DNA of 33,372 nucleotides from a virus (IMGVR_UViG_3300031885_000073:1-33372), one strand, 5' to 3'. Positions 8,185-16,080 are shown, counted from the first letter of the stretch. A program made the numbers and translations. The notes: generated by a model not told the origin, from the sequence alone.

Positions 8185-8900
8185 GCACCCGCCCTAAGTT
8201 TCCGAAGTTCGCTTTGTATGATGGCATAACGCTGTTGCCGGATATCCCAACATGGCCCCGATTGGGGCATTGATAAAACCGAGATGTGACAGTGATGCCG
8301 ATAATAATCCGTTGGTCCGGAAGGGCGAGCCGGCGATAGGCCCGCTGGAAACGGCGCGATGATGCGACCCTGATCCATGATGCGCCTATAGATTTGATGG
8401 CCCGTCGGATACATGCCGGCCTTTGCGTCACCGGGAACCTTTTGCGTATAGCCCCATTCGGCCTTGACGAACGGATACTGAACCATATCAAGCATGAAAA
8501 ACCAGGAGGCGATAGCGACGTTGTCCGGGAAGGTCTCAATATCCGATATCAATGCGGCTCCCGTAGCCTCTTGGTGGGTGACCATCTTCTCGAGCCAACC
8601 GGCGCGGAAGACCTGAATATCGCAGTCCAGGATCATCGCCAGATCGGTCGTCACGGCGTCCAGGAGCCTCGCCACGCCCTTTCCGTGCATGACCCGCTCC
8701 TCCCCCTCGATAAGCCGTATCCATCCCTTATCTTGGGCATCCCGAAGATAGGTCAGGTCATCATAAAGACCGGGATCCGTCGCGTCATCATAGACGATAA
8801 TCTCGTACGGATAAGCGGTAAACTTACGGATCGATTCGATAGCCAACGCGATGGTATCGCCGGATTGATAGTTAGTCATGCAAATGGTAACCGTCTTCAC
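8181..8900 (-). CDS. GT2-family glycosyltransferase, paralog 2
   Basis: A 239-residue GT-A enzyme starting at GTG (8900), which overlaps the previous stop as GTGA. Motifs are IIVYDDAT (34-41), HGKGVARLLDA (72-82) and DCD at 92-94 in LDCDIQVFRAGWLEK. The C-terminal half is shortened compared with its neighbours: the LDMVQY line survives, but the NPKGY block is replaced by a different sequence ending in HCHISVLSMPQS. It is the smallest and most diverged of the group of five, yet the catalytic residues are intact. The acceptor probably differs from that of the other paralogs. Confidence 0.85.
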   Translation of the reverse strand: MKTVTICMTNYQSGDTIALAIESIRKFTAYPYEIIVYDDATDPGLYDDLTYLRDAQDKGWIRLIEGEERVMHGKGVARLLDAVTTDLAMILDCDIQVFRAGWLEKMVTHQEATGAALISDIETFPDNVAIASWFFMLDMVQYPFVKAEWGYTQKVPGDAKAGMYPTGHQIYRRIMDQGRIIAPFPAGLSPARPSGPTDYYRHHCHISVLSMPQSGPCWDIRQQRYAIIQSELRKLRAGA

Positions 8901-9733
8901 GCCTGTCCCCTTATTAATGCAAGTTCCTTGTCTACCAATTCCCGTTCATGCGGAAACAGGGGCCTCAATGATCCATTGTTGAAATGATGGTATTTCAATT
9001 CCATTTCCCGCGGCAGGTTGACGCTCTTGTAGTATTTCGGATTATCGACTTTCAGTTTGGCCCAAAGGGATGAGCCGGGATCGAATGCCACGCCGGTATT
9101 ACAAATCGGGGTATCGCGCTCCCCGGACAAACCCATTGCCAAAAGCGTCTTGAATGGCTCCCGGTCTATAGTCGATGATCCGCCACGCCAATCGACCTCC
9201 ATCCCATCCCGATATGCCGCCATGTTGAGCATCAGGAACGTAGGTCGACACCAACCGGGAACATACAACCCGGATTGTCGCCAACCCGGTTGCCATTCAT
9301 GTGACGCCACGAGTGTTTCATCATCCATGAACGCAATCATTCGAGAAAGCCACGTGCGGTCTTTGATAAAAACATCGCAATCGAGGAGCATTGCATAGTC
9401 CGCCCGACACGTTTCATTTATCAATACATTCACAGCGCAGCCGTGATAATAGGGGGCGGGATGTCCGGGTGCGAAGTTCGCTTTATCCTTTTCCCACCTC
9501 TCACGGGTTGTTGACCGGATGAGTCTTATCCAACCCTTCGCTTCGATCTTCTCCAGATACGCCCTGTCCGTGTGCGGGGCATCCGGGCCGCGATAGCCGA
9601 CCCCCTCCGTCGAATCATCGTGAACGATAATAGAATAATTCGGATAATCCGTTCGGGCGCGAATGCTTTCAATTTCCAGTTCGATGACCGGACCAACATC
9701 GTGATTCGGTATCAGGATTTCGACGGACTTCAT
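8897..9733 (-). CDS. GT2-family glycosyltransferase, paralog 3
   Basis: A 278-residue GT-A enzyme. ILIPNHDVG begins the fold, IIVHDDST (35-42) is the nucleotide-binding strand, YYHGCAVNVLIN (95-106) the following helix, and DCD at 118-120 in LLDCDVFIKDRTWL the metal site. Compared with the other paralogs it has an insert of about 25 residues before the metal site (around 72-98). The second half keeps LNMAAYRDGMEVDWRGG and FDPGSSLWAKLKVDNPKYY, then a HHFNNGS ending. It joins both neighbours by ATGA/GTGA overlaps. Confidence 0.88.
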   Translation of the reverse strand: MKSVEILIPNHDVGPVIELEIESIRARTDYPNYSIIVHDDSTEGVGYRGPDAPHTDRAYLEKIEAKGWIRLIRSTTRERWEKDKANFAPGHPAPYYHGCAVNVLINETCRADYAMLLDCDVFIKDRTWLSRMIAFMDDETLVASHEWQPGWRQSGLYVPGWCRPTFLMLNMAAYRDGMEVDWRGGSSTIDREPFKTLLAMGLSGERDTPICNTGVAFDPGSSLWAKLKVDNPKYYKSVNLPREMELKYHHFNNGSLRPLFPHERELVDKELALIRGQA

Positions 9734-10281
9734 GGATCACAAACCATCAGGCCGATGCCGAAGGGCCATTTGTTAAGAAGATATCCGGAATGGTGATTAT
9801 GGAATGATACGAACAGCCGATTCTCATTCGCGGAATAGTCTGCAATCAACTCCTCCCAAAACTTTCGTATCGACGGGAGAATGGCGACGTCGTGGAACGC
9901 AATAAGTCGGGGCGCGAGCGGGGAGAATAATTCATAATCGCGCTTTACTCCCTCATAGTAATGATCGCCATCGATATAGAGTAAGTCGATTGCTTTTCCG
10001 GCCAACTTTTCCTTTAATCGTTTTACCGTCGTGGGATCATGGCTGTCACCGAGAATGTCGGTTCCCGGCACTTCGGGATTATTGTCTATCCCGATATGTG
10101 TTGCGCCGAGCAGGTTCTCATAGAATGCTTTCTGGGCATTCTTATCCAGGCCGATCTCAACGACCATGGGATGTTCAATCCCCCGGGCGCTGAAATAGGA
10201 TTCACAGAAACAAAGGAACCATCGCCACTCCTTTGCATTCTGGCATGGCATCGCAAGGCCATCAAAAACTTCCTTATCCAT
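9730..10281 (-). CDS. Class I SAM-dependent methyltransferase
   Basis: A 183-residue Rossmann-fold methyltransferase. VVEIGLDKNAQ (40-50) is motif I (glycine-rich SAM loop in modified form), GIDNNPEVPGTD (64-75) the acidic residue that holds the ribose, LLYIDGDHYYEGVKRDYELF (100-119) the motif typical of the Methyltransf_24/CmcI-like group, and IAFHDV (127-132) the following strand. Members methylate sugar hydroxyls or related groups and need a divalent metal bound by the D/H residues. Placed between two glycosyltransferases with overlapping ends, it most likely O-methylates a sugar of the glycan, for instance capping its end. The exact site is unknown. Confidence 0.82.
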   Translation of the reverse strand: MDKEVFDGLAMPCQNAKEWRWFLCFCESYFSARGIEHPMVVEIGLDKNAQKAFYENLLGATHIGIDNNPEVPGTDILGDSHDPTTVKRLKEKLAGKAIDLLYIDGDHYYEGVKRDYELFSPLAPRLIAFHDVAILPSIRKFWEELIADYSANENRLFVSFHNHHSGYLLNKWPFGIGLMVCDP

Positions 10282-11062
10282 GTCTCAGTCCTTTCAGTTG
10301 TTGACGCATGACATCAAGTTTTTTCCGGACATGTGCCGTGATTTCCGGTCGGCCATCGGCGATATGATGGCAAACCTGAAGATAATGATTAAATGAATTA
10401 TTGATATGCCCGGGTAGGGGACTGACTATATAATAACCCTTTGGATTATTGTGTAATACTTTGTCATAAAACTTGCATCCGACATCGAAAGAATAGGTGG
10501 CCATTTTATCAATCGGCAATGAGGCGGCATCGGGTAACGCCATAAACTCCTCTTTGGTACTGACCCATGATCCTGTCCAATCGACCTGCATATCGTCCCG
10601 ATATGCCTGCATATTGAGCAACCCAAACCACCATTCGCAAAACGGGGCTAGGTAAGCACCCCCGCGGCTGGTGCCACCCCGGACCTGAACGCCATGGCAG
10701 CGCACTGCGGCGATGGCGAGCGGATCATCAGCGAGAAGCTCCACGAAATCATCAAGCCAGCCGTCCCGAAGAACCTCAATGTCGCAATCCATGATAACGG
10801 CCAAGTCGGATTCGCACGTAACATTGACCAGTGCATTTAACGCCCCGCCGTGCTCTACCCGCCTCTCTCCCTCGATGAGCCGGAGCCAACCCTGCTCCTG
10901 TTTGCCCCGAAGGTACGGAATGTCAATGCCGTTATCTGAGACATCGTCATAGACAATGAGTTGGTAATCGCCGGGTCGCGTATAGGCATGAACGCTCTCA
11001 ACGCAGAGCTGGGTGGCCTCAAGTGAGTTCCGATTGCTTACGAGAATATCGACCTTCGGCAT
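10274..11062 (-). CDS. GT2-family glycosyltransferase, paralog 4
   Basis: A 262-residue GT-A enzyme with LIVYDDVSD (35-43), HGGALNALVN (71-80) and DCD at 92-94 in MDCDIEVLRDGWLDD. The second half retains LLNMQAYRDDMQVDWTGSW and FDVGCKFYDKVLHNNPKGYY, so it belongs to the same expanded group as its neighbours. It starts as TAATG with the previous stop and overlaps the methyltransferase by 8 nt. The glycosyltransferase assignment is firm; the donor sugar is not predictable. Confidence 0.88.
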   Translation of the reverse strand: MPKVDILVSNRNSLEATQLCVESVHAYTRPGDYQLIVYDDVSDNGIDIPYLRGKQEQGWLRLIEGERRVEHGGALNALVNVTCESDLAVIMDCDIEVLRDGWLDDFVELLADDPLAIAAVRCHGVQVRGGTSRGGAYLAPFCEWWFGLLNMQAYRDDMQVDWTGSWVSTKEEFMALPDAASLPIDKMATYSFDVGCKFYDKVLHNNPKGYYIVSPLPGHINNSFNHYLQVCHHIADGRPEITAHVRKKLDVMRQQLKGLRHG

Positions 11063-11895
11063 TATTCGGCCCTCAAGGCCTTGAGCCGTCGATCAATCTC
11101 GGCCAGTGTTTCGACGACATGGGGATGGTCGGGACGATGGCTATTTCGGTCAAGCCCTCCCCTCCATCGGATCGCCGTATTCCAATAATTATCCGGCAAT
11201 GATAGCATCCCCAGTCCTGCCGGATTATCGAAGTGGAGTTTTTCGTAGAGCGTCCATCCCGTATCCGCGAACACGAGCGGGGGCGTGCGTTCGGGCGTGC
11301 GCGGGGGAGGTTGTCCGGTGAATATCTCGGGCCGCTCGAAGTTCTCGAAGCCCACCTGCTTTAGCTCCCACGTATGGTCTGGGAAGTATCGCCTGTAGAG
11401 CCGCATATCCAAGAGCATGATATTCGGCCAGTAGGTCGGCGTGATGTAATCGTGGTCTCTTGCCCCGCCGGATCGGAATCTGGCGACACCCAGGTCATGC
11501 TCGGGGTCTTTCATAAGGTCTAACAGCACGTCAAGCCAGTCGCCGCGGATGACCTCGGAGTTGGCGTTCAGCAGGAGCGCGTAGCCAGCGGTGGATGCGT
11601 CGCACAGCACCCTCAAGTTTTCTCCGTGCCCATAACGTCGGCCCTGCTCTTTTACCTCGATATAGGCAAACTGCAGGAAGGGCAGACGGGCCAGGTTGCG
11701 GAGATATTCGCGCCGGTTGCCGTCATCTTCCCCGGCCGGCCGCTTGTGCGGTTCGCAGGCAAATCGGTTGTCGGCCAGGCTATTGTCGGCAACGATGACT
11801 CGGTAGTCCTGGCGGACGGTCCGCTTTCCGATGCTCTCGATAGTCAGGCAAATCGAATCCCAGGAAAAGCGCGTCGGGATGAGAATGTCTATCAT
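11062..11895 (-). CDS. GT2-like glycosyltransferase with altered metal motif, paralog 5
   Basis: A 277-residue protein with the GT-A pattern: VIVADNSLADNRF (33-45), RYGHGENLRVLCDA (87-100) and a strand LLLNANSEVIRGDWL (107-121). At the DxD position it has NAN (110-112), where its paralogs have DCD or DND, so metal binding may be lost or shifted. The second half keeps the group's LLDMRLYRRYF and FADTGWTLYEKLHFDNPAG blocks and adds a Pro-rich insert near GQPPPRTPERTPP. It could be a regulatory or structural partner, or use a metal-independent mechanism. ATGA joins it to the acetyltransferase. Confidence 0.8.
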   Translation of the reverse strand: MIDILIPTRFSWDSICLTIESIGKRTVRQDYRVIVADNSLADNRFACEPHKRPAGEDDGNRREYLRNLARLPFLQFAYIEVKEQGRRYGHGENLRVLCDASTAGYALLLNANSEVIRGDWLDVLLDLMKDPEHDLGVARFRSGGARDHDYITPTYWPNIMLLDMRLYRRYFPDHTWELKQVGFENFERPEIFTGQPPPRTPERTPPLVFADTGWTLYEKLHFDNPAGLGMLSLPDNYWNTAIRWRGGLDRNSHRPDHPHVVETLAEIDRRLKALRAE

Positions 11896-12449
11896 GCAAC
11901 CCTTTCTCGGTATTCGTCATCAAGGATGCTCATGGCCAGATAATCCACGAATTGCCCGTTGCGGAAGACAGCCTCGCGGTGCTTCCCTTCGAGCTTGAAC
12001 CCGGCGTTGAAGTAGAGCTTCTTGCCGACCTCATTGGTATCGAGGACAAGGAGCCAGGCACGGTGCATCCCCATGTAATCGAAGCAGTATTTGAGAAGCG
12101 CCTTGTAAATCCGTGTCCCGTAGCCCTGGCCGCGCAATGCCGGGACAACATCAGCCCCGATGCGGACGGAACGATTCGTCCGGTCTATCTCGTCCATGCG
12201 GATGATACCGATGAAGTCGCCCTCGTAGTAGACGGGATAATGCTCATCCTGCTTTTCGGTGAAGACGGCGAAGTATGCCCGCGAAGGGTCGCCGTCCAAG
12301 CGCGAGAACCATGCCGCTTGAGCATCTGCCGAGATGTGGCCGATTGAGGTGAGTTGGCCCCATGTCGAGGGATCGTTCCGGAGGGTCCGGATCACCTCAA
12401 GGTCCTTCTCCTCCACGGGCCGGAATACGATGCCGTTACCTGCGAACAT
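11892..12449 (-). CDS. GNAT-family N-acetyltransferase (RimJ/RimL-like)
   Basis: A 185-residue GNAT enzyme that moves an acetyl group from acetyl-CoA to an amine. The N-terminus GIVFRPVEEKDLEVIRTLRN is typical of the RimJ/RimL class, and VVPALRGQGYGTRIYKALL (101-119) is the CoA-binding motif (Q/R-x2-G-x-G/A). YFNAGFKLEGKHREAVF near the C-terminus is the usual closing strand. Right after a sugar aminotransferase, and overlapping it by 14 nt, the probable acceptor is the amino group that enzyme makes, as in bacterial amino-sugar pathways such as those with PseH-like or WecD-like enzymes. Direct protein acetylation cannot be ruled out. Confidence 0.85.
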   Translation of the reverse strand: MFAGNGIVFRPVEEKDLEVIRTLRNDPSTWGQLTSIGHISADAQAAWFSRLDGDPSRAYFAVFTEKQDEHYPVYYEGDFIGIIRMDEIDRTNRSVRIGADVVPALRGQGYGTRIYKALLKYCFDYMGMHRAWLLVLDTNEVGKKLYFNAGFKLEGKHREAVFRNGQFVDYLAMSILDDEYRERVA

Positions 12450-13569
12450 GATCCCATGCCTCTATCGCGTCCATTATCGTTTCTCTTTCATTCTGGCCGA
12501 TCCACCATCCGACCGGGATACACACCTTGTGCGCATCGAACTCATCTACGCCCGGGAGCGGGCCCCCGCGTGCGCCCGCGAAGCAGGTATGTTTATCGTT
12601 TCGGGCGTGGACTTGCGAAACCTGAACTCCGCACTTTGTCATCCAATCCGTGAAGGATGGTCTATCATCGACCAGGATCGTATAGAGCCAATAGGACGAT
12701 ATCCGATCCGGCTCGTATGCGAGCGGGTGAGCATGACCTATGCCCCGTGCCTCGAATTCCGAGTCATACCAAGCGGCGTTCAGGCGATGCATTGCCAGCG
12801 TTTCGGGAAGCGTCTTTAGGCCCTCGATGCCGATGGTGGCGGCAACGTCGTTCATGTGGAACTTATAACCGAACTCGGCGATGTTATCCTCGCATCGGAA
12901 GTCCGTGCGCGGCGTGTCGCGGTCTATGCCGTACCAGCGGATAAGTCGGCCCCGGCGACAATGGAACCCAGCCGACGCCGCACTCCCGCCGGCCAGCGTC
13001 AAGGCCCCGCCGTCCACCGTAGTCAGGTGCTTAATGGCCTGGAATGAGAAGCAAGTGAAGTCTGAGAGCGAACCCACGCGTGCGCCCTTGTATGAAGCCC
13101 CGATGGCGTGGCAGGCATCCTCAATAAGGTAGATGCCATGAGCCTCGGCTATATCCATGAGCCTATCGAGATCGCATGGATAACCGCCCCAATCGACGCA
13201 GACGATGGCCCGCGTCTTGGGCGTTATCTTGCGTTCCACATCATCCGGGTCGATATTGGCATCGTGCGGATTGATGTCGGCCCAAACTATATCCGCCCCC
13301 CGTTCTAGGATGGGCATGTTCGAGGCCGTGCAGGTCATGGGCGTGCAGATAACCTCGTGCCCGGGTCCGACGCCCGCAAGCCGGGCCGCCAGATGGATTG
13401 CCGATGTGCCGTTATTCGTAGTTAGAACTCGCGGATTCTGGAATTCATCGGCTAGAAGTCGCTCGAAAATATCGACCTTCTGCCCTTGCCCGATGTAACC
13501 CGAATGAAGTACGTCAAGGAGCGGCCCGTCCACATCTGCCGGAATTCTGACTTTGAAAAGTGGGATCAT
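12436..13569 (-). CDS. DegT/DnrJ/EryC1/StrS-family sugar aminotransferase
   Basis: A 377-residue PLP enzyme that puts an amino group on a keto-sugar nucleotide. Visible features are TNNGTSAIHLA (51-61) for the phosphate pocket, LIEDACHAIGA (148-158) with the PLP-pyridine Asp (D151), and FSFQAIKHLTTVDGG with the catalytic lysine K180. The length equals the family norm (about 370). N-terminal SGYIGQGQKVDIFE (23-36) is a conserved substrate-side segment. It starts by an ATGA overlap with the gp10 stop, so it is translated from the structural operon. The dehydratase that makes its keto-sugar is absent from the window, so the host or another locus must supply it. Confidence 0.92.
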   Translation of the reverse strand: MIPLFKVRIPADVDGPLLDVLHSGYIGQGQKVDIFERLLADEFQNPRVLTTNNGTSAIHLAARLAGVGPGHEVICTPMTCTASNMPILERGADIVWADINPHDANIDPDDVERKITPKTRAIVCVDWGGYPCDLDRLMDIAEAHGIYLIEDACHAIGASYKGARVGSLSDFTCFSFQAIKHLTTVDGGALTLAGGSAASAGFHCRRGRLIRWYGIDRDTPRTDFRCEDNIAEFGYKFHMNDVAATIGIEGLKTLPETLAMHRLNAAWYDSEFEARGIGHAHPLAYEPDRISSYWLYTILVDDRPSFTDWMTKCGVQVSQVHARNDKHTCFAGARGGPLPGVDEFDAHKVCIPVGWWIGQNERETIMDAIEAWDHVRR

Positions 13570-14069
13570 ACCTTTTCATCCTTTCCCATGATCTTGCCGA
13601 TCTCCGTGCCGACTTCGCCCTCGTGCCGGAGATAGGCTGTCGTAAGCATCTGGAATCCACCTTGGGGGCGCTCGTTCGATTCATATCGCTTTTCTACGGA
13701 TTCGCTGGGGCCTGGCTTAGGCGCATCGCCCCATGTCCCGAATTCCAGCATATGAATATATTTTACGTTCGATCCGACGACGACCACGAGACCCTTGGGT
13801 CCGGCGGGTTCGCCAACCATGTCCTCAGATTTGGCGGGACCTGAGGCCGGAGCCTTTCTCATGCCTGATCCTGACCAATTCGTCGAAAATGAATTAACGG
13901 CTCGGGCCGATTGAGTCTGAAACCCAGTGTTGCGTTTTACTTCAGCCTCAATCTTGAACCCGATCTTCTTCAACGTATCCGCGCAAGCCTGCCGCTTGAT
14001 GATCTGCCACTTCTTGAGACTCGCCAGCGTCTTCTCGACGCCCTCGACCTTGACGTTTACGGTGCTCAT
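13566..14069 (-). CDS. HK97 gp10-like head-tail / tail component
   Basis: A 167-residue protein with the layout of the HK97-gp10 family: an N-terminal helix (VEGVEKTLASLKKW), a KRNT segment near residue 47, KGLVVVVGSNVKYIHMLEFGT (91-112) with the conserved YxxxxEFGT motif, and the C-terminal helix YLRHEGEVGTEIGKIMG. In related phages it lies between the head-tail joining protein and the tail terminator and is thought to act at the head-tail junction or tail completion. Here the tail terminator is displaced to 4056 by the glycan island. The middle (60-95) is Gly/Ser/Pro-rich. Confidence 0.88.
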   Translation of the reverse strand: MSTVNVKVEGVEKTLASLKKWQIIKRQACADTLKKIGFKIEAEVKRNTGFQTQSARAVNSFSTNWSGSGMRKAPASGPAKSEDMVGEPAGPKGLVVVVGSNVKYIHMLEFGTWGDAPKPGPSESVEKRYESNERPQGGFQMLTTAYLRHEGEVGTEIGKIMGKDEKV

Positions 14070-14070
14070 G

Positions 14071-14424
14071 TCAGTCCCAGAGGTTGAAGAAAAACTCCCG
14101 GAACAGGTCTAGACATTCCTCGTCATAGATCATCTCGTCCCGCGAGAATGAATCCCAGTCCGGCTTGATCATCCGCTCAAAGCCGTCGGCCATCTTGAAT
14201 AAAATGGCACTCCAGAGTTCCGCGCCGTCCTCGCCGTCGAATGCCGACGGATAACCGGAGGTCTGTTCGGCCAGGTATCGAAGCCTCGGCGCAAGAAACC
14301 GGGCTGTAGCATCGTCCAGGCTCCATGTATCCTCGCGGGCAAAGCCGTGCCGAATCCTGAAGACGATGCTTCGGATACGATACGGGATATCGTGGATGAA
14401 TCGCCGAATGGCCCAGAACATCAC
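14071..14424 (-). CDS. Conserved phage protein of the connector block
   Basis: A 117-residue protein with a basic N-terminus (RRFIHDIPYRIRSIVFRIRHG) and an acidic C-terminus ending in LFREFFFNLWD. WSLDDATARFLAPRLRYLAEQ followed by a W-x-x-I-L-x-K-M helix recalls a phage family of small proteins often found beside baseplate or connector genes and of no known role. It begins by an ATGA overlap with the joining protein and ends 1 nt before gp10, so it belongs to the connector operon. No signal peptide or membrane segment is visible. Function unknown. Confidence 0.75.
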   Translation of the reverse strand: MMFWAIRRFIHDIPYRIRSIVFRIRHGFAREDTWSLDDATARFLAPRLRYLAEQTSGYPSAFDGEDGAELWSAILFKMADGFERMIKPDWDSFSRDEMIYDEECLDLFREFFFNLWD

Positions 14425-14756
14425 TCCCCCCTTCCGATCTCCAGCACGGCAAGTTTGAGATACTTACCGACCTCGGCATAATCCTGGACGAGTTTGATAT
14501 CGAAAGCCCGTGCCCCGAGATAAAGCCGATCCTCTTCGGCGATATCGCTCAGATGTTCCATGTGAACGTAATAGTTGGCGAAGACCGCCGCCTTGTCATA
14601 TGTCAGCATCGCCTCTTTCGAAGTCAACGCCTGGAATCGGCAGGGGACGCGCCTATGGATGACGGACCATGCCGTCGTATATCCGCCCTGTCCGTCGGCA
14701 GTCTGCACCTTGCGCTTGATGTCAACGGTCTGATTGAGGAGCGACGCGAAACTCAT
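14421..14756 (-). CDS. Head-tail joining / stopper protein
   Basis: A 111-residue beta-rich protein resembling the Phage_H_T_join family (SPP1 gp16-like stopper). Family marks are LLNQTVDIKRK at the N-terminus, GGYTTAWSVIHRRVPCRFQALTSKEA in the middle with the alternating hydrophobic strands, and DIKLVQDYAEVGKYLKLAVLEI at the end. Stoppers close the connector after DNA packaging. It overlaps the 58-aa gene by ATGA and the next gene by 4 nt, and sits between adaptor and gp10, the canonical order. Confidence 0.85.
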   Translation of the reverse strand: MSFASLLNQTVDIKRKVQTADGQGGYTTAWSVIHRRVPCRFQALTSKEAMLTYDKAAVFANYYVHMEHLSDIAEEDRLYLGARAFDIKLVQDYAEVGKYLKLAVLEIGRGE

Positions 14757-14929
14757 ATTGCCTCTCCGTTATAATCCTTCATGTCGATAACGATATCCGC
14801 GTCTTTTTCTTTGCGCTCCATGTCCTCAAAGACCTCCATGAGCCAGGTGATGCAGTCGGCGAGGTCGGACCGCGACGAGATGCGAGCATAACGCGGAGCG
14901 TCCGGGCCGCGATAGTCGATGATGATCAT
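14753..14929 (-). CDS. Small connector-block protein, 58 residues
   Basis: Minus-strand ATG at 14929 overlaps the adaptor stop as TAATG; the frame runs 58 codons to a TGA that overlaps the next start as ATGA. It contains MIIIDYRGPDAPRYARI, then LADCITWLMEVFEDMERKE, a likely amphipathic helix, and ends IVIDMKDYNGEAI. Its codon use and two exact overlaps make it a real gene. It is soluble and acidic with one cysteine. I do not recognise the family; position suggests a connector accessory. Confidence 0.75.
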   Translation of the reverse strand: MIIIDYRGPDAPRYARISSRSDLADCITWLMEVFEDMERKEKDADIVIDMKDYNGEAI

Positions 14930-16068
14930 TAGAGAACGAGCCTCTTATAGAGGTCGGCGGCTTCCTTGAGATCGTCGGGAAGCGCACGCATGTCAGCCAT
15001 CGTGTAACTGTAGTCGCCCAGGCTTTCGCTTTTTATAGACCCGTCCTTCTTGCTCTGGTTATAGCGATTGACAACAAGCCGGATGCAGATATCTTCGAGG
15101 TCAATCGGCGTCGTGGCATAACCCGCCGTATAATCGACGAAGTATTCCATGCCTCGCGTCCAGCCGCCGGGGCAATAAAGAACGCCGTAGTTCCGATCCT
15201 CCGAAGGCGAGATAAGCTGGTAATCCGTCAATTCATCGTCCGGGATTTCACAATAGGCGCTCGTCGGGGATTTGCAATACATCCCGGGCCGGATGAGCAG
15301 GTCGGATGATTTGCGCACTCCGAGACTCGAATCGAGAAGCGTCGCCGTCCAGGGCGTGCCCACAAGCGCATTGATGACGCCTATCAACTTGGTCAAGGTG
15401 TTATTGGCGACATCGGAGAACGTCAGACTGGTTGCCGCTGCGCCGTCTGCCGAATACTTCAGCGCCGTCGAGGTTATCTCAACCGTCGCGTGGTTCGTCG
15501 CCGTGGTGTTTTTGACGGAGAAGGCATTGGTTCTTCCGACGGAAACTCGGCTTACTGTCGTCACCGGGTATTGATCGAGGATGAGATTCCCATGCCCCGA
15601 GCCATAGTAAATCTCCCGCGAATAGGCCCGGCTCATAAACTTCCGATGGCAATAATGTTCGAGGAAATATGTCGCCCGATCAATCAGGCGTTCGATGAGG
15701 TAGTTGTCCTCGATCTTCAAGGTGAGTTCTTGGGCGGCCCCGAGGCAGGAAATGGCCGCGGTGATAACAAGGTCCGTTGAATCGGCGTTACCATCATATA
15801 TTGCCCCGGCCTTCCATCCCGTGAGCGCATTGATTGCCGTCACGAGTTCTGCGACCGTATTCTTGTTGGCATCGGCAAAGGTCAGTGTATTCGTCCCGGC
15901 CCCGGTTCCGGTAATGACGAGGATCATGGTCGTCGGTGTCACCTCCACCGTTGCTGTCGTAGCTCCAGCTTGGGAACAATAGACCCACAGGCCATCCCGC
16001 GAGGGAAGAGAGCCGAGGTATCCCTTAACATCATCGATGGTCACGAGGGCATAGGCATCAAGGCTCAT
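14929..16068 (-). CDS. Head-tail adaptor (gp6-like) with duplicated insertion domain
   Basis: A 379-residue protein. The N-terminus ALVTIDDVKGYLG and the segments IERLIDRATYFLEHYCHRKF (125-144), REIYYGSGHGNLILDQYPVT, GMEYFVDYTAGYATTPIDLE and CIRLVVNRYNQSKKDG are the marks of gp6-like adaptors, which attach to the portal and start the neck. Two copies of an extra domain interrupt it: residues about 38-104 and 190-258. Each copy has a TVE(V/I)T strand, a LTF(A/S)D-x3-N-(K/N)T motif, a helix L-x-x-(A/G)-x-INAL, and an ending S-x-DL(V/L)I. The usual adaptor is about 100-200 residues. The insert probably decorates the outside of the neck. Confidence 0.82.
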   Translation of the reverse strand: MSLDAYALVTIDDVKGYLGSLPSRDGLWVYCSQAGATTATVEVTPTTMILVITGTGAGTNTLTFADANKNTVAELVTAINALTGWKAGAIYDGNADSTDLVITAAISCLGAAQELTLKIEDNYLIERLIDRATYFLEHYCHRKFMSRAYSREIYYGSGHGNLILDQYPVTTVSRVSVGRTNAFSVKNTTATNHATVEITSTALKYSADGAAATSLTFSDVANNTLTKLIGVINALVGTPWTATLLDSSLGVRKSSDLLIRPGMYCKSPTSAYCEIPDDELTDYQLISPSEDRNYGVLYCPGGWTRGMEYFVDYTAGYATTPIDLEDICIRLVVNRYNQSKKDGSIKSESLGDYSYTMADMRALPDDLKEAADLYKRLVL

Positions 16069-16080
16069 GGCGTAATCTCC

